DNA of 64,000 nt, taken from assembly GCA_047967505.1 (NCBI GenBank), contig CM106540.1; one strand, written 5' to 3'. The notes below the pieces were generated by a model, which made no database searches, had not been told where the DNA came from, and saw only the letters and a program-made list of their open reading frames with translations. The stretch comes from Dipteris shenzhenensis (lineage: Eukaryota; Polypodiophyta; Polypodiopsida; Gleicheniales). A program made the translations under genes and the position numbers. Positions 10,660 to 20,900 of this stretch are shown one piece after another (the first letter of the stretch is position 1; each line of letters begins with the position of its first letter).

Positions 10660-11605
10660 CAGATGGTTTGATAGCCAGGGGATCCAAATGAGTCGACTCC
10701 CGCCCTTTCAGTATAGCTTGGATGCCCCGTCCTGCTTGATCCCACCAGATGAGATCAACTCTATCATACGGTTAGATCTATTACAGCTCTACACGACACG
10801 GACTTGGGGAGGGGACCACAAGTTCCCCACCAAGATCCAATTCTATCGCAACCAGTTCCTTAGAATATCAGAGGACGGATTGGTCATCAAACCATCATAC
10901 CTTGAGGACACGCGCATCTCACATTCGTTGAGGACTGCCATCGAACAGATGAGAGTCTCATCCCATCAGTTGGGGATAGAAGCAGGTAGAGCTATTGGCA
11001 TATCAAGGAAGCAGCGGATATGCAAACTTTGCACACTAGGGGAGGTGGAGACGGAGGAGCATTCTCTATGCATATGTCTGGCATACTATGAGATTTGAGG
11101 GCAGCACCACTGCCTCTACCAGGAGGGACTTGGCTTTGGACCACTCTCGCTCGATCCACTTCCAAGACTAGGTCTGTGGCAGTCTTTGTCTGATGACGAT
11201 GCAATGACATAGAGAGACTCCTTTGAGACACATTAGACAACCTGCACCAACAGTCCTACCCGAGCCAAAGATAGATGCAGCCTAGAGACATGTCACAGAT
11301 TTATATGCCTTTGAGTCGGCCCCAAGATTTAACAAAGTGGCGGATGACAAGATTGACGATATGAGGGCAAAGTGAGCTAGCGGGAGGAGACAACATGGAG
11401 CGAGAATGGCTAGACCACGCACCATGGAGGTCCGGCCTATCACAGCCTTTCTCCGAGATAAGCACTCGTCACTCTTGACATGGCTCACAGGATACAGAAG
11501 TCTTGAAAACCACACCCTCCCCCGACCATTGTGCGAGAGGACACGATAGACGCACCTCCGAGATATCCTCGCATTTAACAAGAGAGCCACCATGGCACCA
11601 GGATA
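10660..11605 (+). pseudogene. Degraded non-LTR retrotransposon ORF2 3' part, copy B
   Basis: Open from about 10600 to 11098. It contains LLQLYTTRTWGGDHKFPTK, RISEDGLVIKPSYLEDTRIS and a complete zinc-binding motif RICKLCTLGEVETEEHSL followed by CICLAYYEI (C-x2-C, H, C). A TGA at 11096-11098 interrupts it, but similarity to copy A continues through GLGFGPLS, LPRLGLWQSLSDDDAM and DILAFNKRAT to about 11605. No RT catalytic domain is present, so this is only the 3' end of an element. Confidence 0.7.
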
Positions 11606-11771
11606 TGCCTTTTGAGTATTTTGAGTATCTGTGTATTGTTTTTGAGTTAGAATTTTCTTTGAGTTTTTCTTAGCACTCGTGAGGCAAAAGTCTTAGCGAG
11701 CCCCTTGCTTCAGCCCATAGCGGCTTGTATGAGTTACCCTGTGATTGCACTTGTCTCATAGGGCTGCGAGG

Positions 11772-12099
11772 CATAGTTACTAGGGAACGAGAACATTTCA
11801 GAAATTCGGGTGTCGGAACGGGAACATTCCAAGTAGGGGAAACGGGGGAACAGGAATCGGAACGCCATGTCATACATGACATGTCATCATATGGCATATA
11901 ACTATGTTAGAAAATGAAAGAAACTAACATTTTACAGCTTTAAACTTTATATATAAGCTCTAAAATACCCATTTGAAACTTTCAAAGAGCAAAAAAATTT
12001 AAAAAAATGACATTCCGGCGCCGTTTCAGTTCCGGCCTGCTATTTGGAACGGTGTTCTAGACGTTCCAGATGTCAGAATGCCGTTCCCTCGTAACTATG
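11772..12099. mobile_element. hAT-like MITE, 328 bp
   Basis: Terminal inverted repeats CATAGTTACTAGGGAACG and CGTTCCCTCGTAACTATG match at 17 of 18 positions. The flanking octamers CTGCGAGG and TCGCGAGG agree at 6 of 8, consistent with an aged 8-bp target duplication. Both ends are crowded with GGAACG/CGTTCC-type words, and the centre is AT-rich. There is no coding capacity. It shares its CATAGT-AC terminus with the larger element at 19709-20192. Confidence 0.75.
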
Positions 12100-12126
12100 T
12101 CGCGAGGCCTCCCAAAGACGTTAATA

Positions 12127-12128
<2 letters not shown>

Positions 12129-12174
<46 letters not shown>
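12129..12174. repeat. (TC)n microsatellite
   Basis: About 46 bp of TC repeats, inside intron 4 of the MATE gene and about 130 bp beyond the exon 4 donor. Confidence 0.97.
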
Positions 12175-12176
<2 letters not shown>

Positions 12177-12298
12177 GTGCACACATTCACAACTGCACAA
12201 GGCTTGTCAAGCCTTGCTTCTCTTGATTCTATCTTTGCATGCTGCATTTGGAACAAGGCATGTCAGAACAAAAGACAAAGAAAGCAATGCCATGTAAC

Positions 12299-12304
12299 AC
12301 TTGC
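12299..12304 (-). promoter_or_regulatory. Probable GC-type splice donor of MATE exon 4
   Basis: AG|GCAAGT matches the consensus of GC-AG introns exactly. Inferred from where the MATE-like reading ends; the acceptor is outside the window. Confidence 0.5.
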
Positions 12305-12499
12305 CTTTGACAGGGATAAAGGGAACTCTCTCTCCAGCTGAATCAAGCACCAATTCAAGCTCTTCCACATTTCCTTTGTCCGAGGCCTCCTCTTCAGCCA
12401 CAAATGAAGTTGTGATATTCAAGACAGGAAAATTGAGTAGCTTGGATATCAAGTTGAAAACCGCTATGGAGACGCCAACAGCAGCCAGCTCCACAGAAC
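12305..12499 (-). CDS. MATE gene exon 4
   Basis: The acceptor is TTGTTCTTGCAG ending at 12500. The first base completes the Gly codon begun at the end of exon 3, giving RLG-SVELAAVGVS. The exon encodes the second MATE helix region and the conserved TTSFVAEE, then an acidic loop and VPFIPVK. The best donor is AAAG|GCAAGT (12299-12304), a GC-AG type site; the next GT (12299-12300) has a poor consensus. Sequence beyond it no longer resembles MATE. The copia remnant begins only about 100 bp upstream of the acceptor, and the hAT-like MITE lies about 200 bp beyond the donor. Confidence 0.85.
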
Positions 12500-14878
12500 C
12501 TGCAAGAACAAACCAGCAAACCATACGGGATCATAATTTCTTAGTAAAACGAATGGTACTTTTCAGTCCACAATCTTTGCAAAACCAGATTTTTAAACCT
12601 TTACCTCATCAATATTCGCACAATCAGCAAAGTACAAGTTGATGATAAGGCAATCAAATGCATATTTATTGGTTACAGCCAAGAGAGCAGAGGGTATTGG
12701 TTATACCAACCAAATACTGGGAAGATTATTGTCAGTAGAGATGTAATCTTTGCTGAACATTCGGCTTCTCCTCTTGTGGACTGCAAAGCTAAGCCAAAAG
12801 TTGACATGTTTGATGCCTTTGACTCTTGGTTACCTCTGCTTCCCTCAGAGGGAGACTTTGACCAGCAACATGAGCCTCCTATAGGCCCTCCAACAAGCAA
12901 TGATCAGCCAATACCCCATGCTGATTTGCAGGTTTCTCTTCCAACACAAAATGATCCCACTATTCATGATGCAATGATTGAAGAAAGAGCTGTCAATAGA
13001 CAGCAAAGGCAAGTTCCCAGATGGCTTCTTGACACATTGATCAGGTAATAGTCAGATGCATGGTCACTTTCTTGAGTTTGCACTCCTTGCTACAGCTTGC
13101 AATGAAGAGCCTTTGTGCCATAAAGATGCTTTTGACAGCAAAGGGTGGATGGATGCAATGAGAGCTGAGCTACAATCTATTGACACATGGGAATTAGTAG
13201 ATCTCCCTTCCAGCAAGAATGCCATTGGTACCCGGTGGGTCTACAAGTTAAAAAGGAAATCTGATGGCAACATAGATCGACACAAAGCCCGTCTTGTTGC
13301 AAAAGTGTATGCCCAACAACAAGGCATTGACTTTGAGGAGACCTTTGCTCCCACTTCCAGCATTACTACTATTAGATGTGTTATTGCCATTGCAGCCCAT
13401 CACCATTGGCAAGTGCACCAGCTTGACATCAAGACTGCCTTTCTTCATGGGGATCTGCAGGAAGAAGTTTAGTTTACACAACCTCTTGGCTTTGAGGTTG
13501 TTGGATAGGTATGCCGGCTGAGAAAAGCCCTTTATGATTTGAAGCAGGCACCCAGGGCATGGTATGCCAAAATTAATGCACACTTACTATCCCTTGGTTT
13601 TCAGAATAGCCCCACAGTGCCCACTCTTTATGTCTGTGGGAGTAGTTCTGATTTTTTAGTGCTGATTTCATATGTGGATGACATGCTGATCACGGGCCCT
13701 GATACTCGGTATATTGCAGCTTTCAAGGCTGATTTGCAGCAAGCTTTTGAAATGTCAGACATGGGACAGCTGCACTATTATTTGGGCATTCAGTTTGCTC
13801 ATGTTGAGGGGGGTATCATGATGTCACAGTCCAAGTATATTGGACAGCTCCTTGATTTTGAGGATTGCAAGCCAATCTCTACTCCAGTGGACCCTCGATT
13901 CAAATTTTCAGCTCATGATAGGAGCCCACCATGTGATATGACTCTTTACCAGCAAGTTGTTGGATGTCTCATTTACTTATGCCACACCAGACCTGACTTA
14001 CAGTGTGCAGTATCCCAGCTCAGCAGGTTCATGCACATGCCCAGTTCCCAGCATTGGCACGCACTGAAGAGAGTCTTCAAATATCTCAAAGGCACTCAAG
14101 ATTTAGCCCTCTTCTATGGTGATCAGGGTTCACTTACCATGCATGCTTACACGGATAGTCACAGGGCAGGTTGTTCCGAAACCAGAGTGTCACATACCGG
14201 CAATTGTTTTTTGCTTGGCAGTTCATGTATCTCTTGGCTCAGCAAGAAGCAACCAACAGTTGCCACATGCAGCTGTGAGGCTGAGTACAGGGCAGCCTCA
14301 CCGCTACAGTAGAGTGTGTCTGGCTTCGACAGTTAGTTACAGATCTTGGTATTCGCCAAACATCCTCCAGTATGGTCTACACTAACAGCCAGAGTGCTTT
14401 GGCCATTGCGCATAATCCAGTGTTTCATGCGCATACCAAGCACATTGAAGTTCACTATCATTATGTTCGAGAGCGGTTGTCAGCAAGAGACATAGAGTTG
14501 TCCTACCTTCCCACAGAGGACAACATAGCAAATATATTTACAAAGGCACTTCCTCGTCCCAAGTTCAAAGCTTTCGACAGGCTTTACACTTGGTTCCCTT
14601 TGTTACATGATCTGACATACCTCGTACATTCGTAGGTGGCTATATCCTTTTGGATGAACATGTGACACCATGACCAGAAAATACCAGGTATTTTGAGACG
14701 TTTCCAGAATACTTCAGCCCATACCACGAGGGGGGTTTGTAGGCCATCTTCTCCCGGTCGTAGTGATGCCCTATGGGCCTTGGTATGTGCCTTGTAGGCA
14801 TAGTTATAGGCACTTTAGTGCACCTTCCAAAATGAGAACTCAATTATTGACTAGAACTCTGATAGGTAATAAGGGAAC

Positions 14879-14913
<35 letters not shown>

Positions 14914-17900
14914 ATTGACAATAGAGAAAGAGAGAGGGACTCCAGGGCTGGCGCTGACAGAGAATCAGCTTCTAGCCATCCCAATCCACAAGGAGAAAGC
15001 TTGCAACAATCACCACTTCCATCCAACATTAGTTGCAAGCACTAGTTATCTAGAAAGAGAGAGTATTTTCAACTTGAAACGGTGCTGCAAATAAGACAAA
15101 CTTGAGATTCCAGACTCCCCTTATGACTTGACTCCTTTGGAGATGGAGTCTTTGATGCTTTTGCAGCCCTCTTGGATGGGAAGAGTGAGAACAAGAGGTT
15201 GGAGTGAGAACAACTCAGAAAAGAGGCCTGTAAAAATCTGGTTACTAATCCCCTCCTCCCTCTCCTCCGCCTCTCGCCACGCTGCCGCCGCGCCACCCTC
15301 CTTCCGCCCCTCCTTCCTTCTCCGCCTCCTCCTCGCGCTGCGCTACCACACACCCGCCTCCCTTCCTCCCCCTTCCCCACCTTTGCGCCACGCTGCCACC
15401 CCCCCATCCCCTCCCTCCTCTCCTCCTTGCCTCCCCGCCTCCGCCCCGCGCCACGCCGCCACACCCCCGCCTCTCCTCCCTCCCCTTCCCCGCCTTTGCG
15501 CCGCGCTGCCACTCCCTCCCTCCTCCTTTCCTTCCCCTCCCTCGCCATTCTCTCTCCCCGCTGCCGTCTCTCCTCCCCCCGCTTCCTCTTGCATCTCCAT
15601 CCCTCCTTCTTTTCTTCCCCGCCTCCGCCTCCATTCCTCCCTCCCTCGCCTCTGCCATTTCTTTTCCCCCGCCTTTTGGAGCTTTCGCAGTTTGTCAGTG
15701 CGTTATGGCGGCCGTAAGCCCGGAACCGGTGGCCCAAACGGACCCCCCCTTCCTTCGGCCTACCGCATAACACTGACAGAGCATCAGGTCTCCTTAGTGA
15801 AGCAGGCTGCCAATGACTTTTCCTAGACTTCCGTTTATGGAAGAGTCATTGGCTACGCCCCTTCACGAGCACACATCAGAGACTAGCTGCAGTCCACCCT
15901 ATACCTTGAGAACAGTCACATTGAGGAGGTCGCACTCATGGGACGTGGTATCTTCTAGCTCAAGCTCTCCTCGGCACAAGCTGCGAGTGATATGGTCAGA
16001 CGGTCCCCTACCTCTGTGGGTGGGAAGATCATCCTTATGGTCCCATGGTATAGGGGTTTCAGTGTAGTGGACTTCGATGCCCGCTTCTGCATCCCCCGCC
16101 ATCCAGTTACCCTCATCTTCCCAAGCCTCACAACAGCGCACTTTGGCTGCCTCATGCAGGACACCTTCGTTGATGCGGCGGCAGCCCAAGGGGTGCCACT
16201 CATCAAAGTGGCAGTCCTAGATCCGCAGAGTATCCCCTCGGAGTTCGAGATTGAGATGGACACAGGTGTGGTGACGCAGCGCATTATGGTCACTGGTCGC
16301 CCATATCACTGTCTGAGATGCCACGGCTTCGGGCACCAGGCACGCTCTTGCCCTCGCTTCACGAGGACAGAACCTCCGATGGCCCCCAGCCAAACAACTC
16401 AGGATCCCCCCCCGCCAGGCATCGACAACCCCTCCAGAAGGGGAAGGCTGGACTGAGGTCAAAAGGAAACGGAAAGGAACAAAACAATAACCAAAAAGCC
16501 CCCTCTCCAGCAAGAGACCCCTGTGGTCACCAGTCAGCAGCAGCCCGGTAAGGGAAAGGAGAAAGGGAAGGAGAAGGTCAACCAGCCTCCTCCTCACCCT
16601 TCACCTCACCCCCCTCCTCCTCCCCCCTCCTCCTCAGTTCCCCTACCTCCCCCCCCTCCGGGACCCCCCCCGGCACCTTTGGTTTCAGCCCTCCCCTCTC
16701 CCCCGAGCATGATTCCGCGAGAACCCCCCCTCCTCCTGCGGCCCCGAAGCTAGCACAGACCTCCTCCGCGCCTACCCCCCTTGGCCCGGTGGAGGGGAGA
16801 GGCCCTTCCCTGCAGACGGCCAGCACCACTCCAACTCTTTCGACGGCCAGCACCCCTCTTTCTGGTTCTGACTCCTCATCTTCGTCCCCCCACCCAAGGG
16901 CAGCTCCTAGAGCTCTACCTTTGAAGTTCTACCGAGCAAGACCTTGGGATTACTTGAATGCAGCTGGTATTGGCTCCTTCCCTGCATGCCTAGACATCAG
17001 CATCTTCTTCCTCCGAAAGGGGGCGGAGGGTAAGGTGTTCGTCCTCGCCCCCCATGATGGTCCTAGCTATTCCTTCACTATCACTAGTGACGGGAATGAG
17101 CAATGGACGAATGAAAATGTTTGGGAGACGATTCGTGATCAGTCCTAGGAGCAGGTACAGGACTGGATTGGTAGCAGAGCAGCGGAGCTTCTTCAGCAGC
17201 AGTGGAAGGAGGGTGACGTTCGTCTGAGATGGCGCCACAGCGCCAAACAGTTCCGCCTTTTTAGTCATCATTCGACCACCTCTAGAGTGGATCTACGCCG
17301 AAGGGCTCCGCCCTTGGAGGACCTCAGGTAGTGGGCTTCTAAAGTATTTCCCTGACGGAGGCTTCGAGTTGGTTAGAGAGAGCTAGCAGTAGTAGGTACG
17401 GCACGTGGGATCCAGGCTCGGCGAGCGGAGATTGATGCTGCCATTCCTGCAGGTTGGAGTATTCCCATGATCACCAGACAGCTCCTCCTAGGAGATGAGA
17501 GGTGGCTAGGGCAGTTCACACCCCGCAGCATTCCTTTGGTGGTTGCAGGCCATTTCTTGGATTCCTCGATTCATTTCTTCTCCGTCGCCGATGGTAGCCG
17601 TCTCCAGAGCAAAGAGGCCGTGATCGACCCCCAGCTTCCCTAGCAGCGCCTTCGCATCATAGGGCTGCAAGGGAAAGCGTGGCATATAGACCCCCTGATT
17701 GTGCAGGACCAGGACTGGAGACTCTGGATTTGGGAGGGCCGCTCCTTGATAGAGGTGGAGTGGGACCCAGGGGAGTGGCGTTGGCCACCACTCGAGACCT
17801 CAGAGAACCCTGCCCCCTTCTTCTCATATAGCGCGCGTATCGGTAGGCGTGCTCTTGGGGCTCTCCAACGCAAGCTACCCACCCAGGCACATAGCTGGTA

Positions 17901-20900
17901 TGCCCAAGGGATATCTCTGGTCTTTCTTCGTACATTCTGAAAGACTCTATGGGCAAGCTGGCGGCCAAGGAAGATCTCTTACTTTCTTTGGATGGTGGTC
18001 CATAAGGGGCTACCAGTTGGGAGATGGCTGAGGCAGATGGGGCAGGAGGGGCACTGCCAGATGTGTTTTTAGGAGGAGGAAACCCTGAAGCACTGCCTTT
18101 GGAGCTGTTCGCATGCTCAGACAGTGTGGAAGGGAGTCATGGGGATCTTAGCAAGGGCTACACCCGAGCTAGGACCGGTCACTTGGGGAGCCATTTGCTA
18201 GTGCAGCACCAAGGTGGGACATCGCTTGGCTTACGAGTTCTCTCAACAGGATCCAGTTTTCTTCACCTGGGCATACATGGAAAGCTTCCCCTGGCATCTA
18301 ACAGAGACAGATGCAGGAGCGATGACTCGGCACCCAGTTTGGAAGATCATAGGGAGTATTGTAGGCTGGCATATCTGGACTTCCAGATGCGCGCAGACCC
18401 TAGGAGATCAAGCTTCTTCTGCTACCCAGACCCTAGCGGACATCTGGAGCACGATCAATCATACGCTCAAGGGTCAGTGGGATCAGATCCAGGGGGACTC
18501 CCGGGCAGGGAAGGAGAAGAGACGGCGCTTCCTTCGCGACTGGGACCATCAAGAGCTTTTCTTCAAGCACTCTGCTCAGAGTCTTTAGTGGCATTACCCG
18601 CCCCCACCGTGGCTGTTTGTCCACACTCATATGATTATGCCCTGAGAGGCTTGTAACTATTTTGTTACCACGGGCTGTATCCGTTTTGTGATTATAGCCC
18701 GCTGGCCTTTAGGCCTTCTTGTACTCTCGTTTTCAAGCAATATAACTAGCACTACTTTTTGCGGAAAAAAAAAAAAAGAAAAGAGGCCTGTAGACTAGAG
18801 AGAGAAAATCTCAAAGGAGTGATGCTTTTAGAAAGAGAGTGTCATGGCTGCTCCCAGGCTAGCAGATGGGAAAGAGATGCTGCTGCTGTCCCAAAAGTGC
18901 AGAGAAGAGGCTGATTTCTGCATGGGAAGGGCTGGAACAGTAGAGCGAGAAAGATTGCTAGGGAGTAATGCTTTAGAGAGAGAGTGTTATGGCTGCTCCC
19001 AGACAGGGGAAGGAGGAGACGTACTGCTATTGCTCTGGAGGAGAGGAGAGGGCTGATTTCTGCAGAGGGAAAGAGCCTAACTTGTAGAGAGAGAATTTCT
19101 GCACAGTAGAGAGAGAAAGACTGGAAGAGGAGAGAGAGCTTGCAGCAAGAGAGAGAAGGGCTTGGAGAGGAGTTGGCTGTTGGCTGATCCCAAAGGGTGG
19201 AGGAGGAGCTGCTGCATCAAGGGAGAGAGGGAGAGAAGCTAAAAAACGAGTTTTTCTATCCAAGAATGGGAGGGGGAAGGCCCTCTTTTATAGGCTGAGC
19301 CCCCCCCTCAGCCAAGGATAGGAGGAGGGACACTTCGCAGCAGATTTTGTTGGGGTGGGACACCCAGGAGGCCAGCCAGAAGCTTGCCCCAAATCTTCCT
19401 GATTTGGGGCCAACCACTTGTTCCAGGTGCCCCTGGCACTTGCCCCTCAGGATGCCACATGAGTGGGGCAGCTGTCCTGGCTGCCAGCTCAGCTGCCACA
19501 TGGCAGACTGCCACGTGTCACTCCCAAAACCCTAACAAATAGAAAGTGGTCAGAATTCAATTTTGATTTCCCCGACAAGTTCCTAGCAGTTAGCCCTATT
19601 AATTGGCATACTCTAGGGTCACAAATGAGCCATAACTTAGCTCATTAGTTTGTCGTCTTATCTTATATCTCCATGTCTCTTTGGCATGCTTCCAGGCTCA
19701 CACCCAAACAGTGTCACAAGAAACATTTCGTCTGTTTCGCCGTTTCGTGGTTTCCATAGGTTTTGTTTCGTTTCGTTTCGTGTTGTCAGACAAATTGAAA
19801 TGATAATATATATATTCAAGGAGAGTGGCTACTAAGATATGTTATACTCAAGTTTAGAGTTAACAAAGAGGAATATACGTCAAGACACCCAAAAAGGATA
19901 TTTGAAACACCAACACATTCTTCAAATTTATTTCAAGCTTTCAATCTTTGATTCTCAAGTTTCAACTTTAGCTAAATCAATCTTTAAGGATTGAAAAGCA
20001 TATGTATTCTAGAATCTAGATATATGAACATTGAATCATTTGAAAAAACAAAAAAAAATTGTTTTAAAAAGTATTACAAGATTTGGGCGAAACAACGTTT
20101 CGTGCAGAGCGTTTCGTCCACTTTCGAAATGTTTCGTGACAAAACGTTTCGTCGTATTTTGACAGGACGAAACGTGTTTTCATGTGACTATGCACCCAAA
20201 GCCTAGAGACATTCTCCTAAATGGGTGCTAGGTCAGTATACAATCTGTGCATTTGATTGGTCCCATAAAGCGGGTACTAAAGTGGAGTGTGATTTCCAAT
20301 GTCCCTCCTAAAGGAGGTCATAACTCTGTGGGACACTAATGCCCGTAACCCCAACAAAGGGGGTCCACCTTCAAATGCTAGACCTTGCCCCCATGTACCT
20401 AACTGAACAATAGGAAAAACATTTTTATTCTTTTGCAAAACATATCAGATATAAATCTAAAAGAAATTACCAAGCAAGTGGATACGGTGTGAAGCCAAGT
20501 GACAACAAGATACCCGGGTGATGGATGTAGAGAATCAAACAAACATTTCCTGGAGTGATATGTTTTGTGGCACCGCTATCAAAGTACCAATTATTCAATG
20601 TCTCATTGACATTGAAAGCACATGAATCCTTAGAAGGATAATAACTGCGAGTCAGAAAAGCATAAGAGTCATCTTCAGATGTGGCTGTAATATCTGGAGC
20701 AACCACCTATAAATCAAGACTGCAAGTCAAAAAAGCATACTGTTCTTCCACTAAGTTGGCTGAAGCATCACCACCATCATGTGCATGAGGAGCTGAATCA
20801 ATGACAGCCATACTAGAATCCTTTTTCTTTTCCTTCGCAATTCTTTTCTCTTGCATTCCCCTATGTAGTGACCCAGCTTCTTGCAATAATGACAAACACC

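Larger units (their letters stand above)
15233..18776 (+). mobile_element. LINE (plant L1-type), internally deleted copy
   Basis: Flanked by an exact 16-bp target duplication, AGAAAAGAGGCCTGTA, at 15217-15232 and 18777-18792, and ending in poly(A). Contents: pyrimidine-rich 5' region (15233-15700), ORF1 (15704-17330), then a jump straight to the 3' quarter of ORF2 (17403-18590). By alignment with the LINE at 26827-34570, about 3.3 kb covering endonuclease and RT are missing. It is inserted in purine-rich LTR-like DNA. Confidence 0.93.
18793..19533 (-). other. Probable LTR (minus strand) interrupted by the LINE
   Basis: On the minus strand the block starts TGTTAGGGTTTTGGG (19533 downward), carries a TATA box and then a CT-rich leader, the composition of a plant LTR promoter region. 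The + strand end CCCTAACA is a good LTR terminus. It probably continues left of the LINE into 14870-15232, giving about 1.1 kb. No internal region or matching second LTR was found, so it may be a solo LTR. Confidence 0.45.

Noticed and set aside
15069-15826. Open frames of about 230 codons on both strands
   Set aside because: The LINE 5' region is almost pure pyrimidine on one strand, so stops are rare; the encoded Arg/Gly or Pro/Ser strings are compositional.
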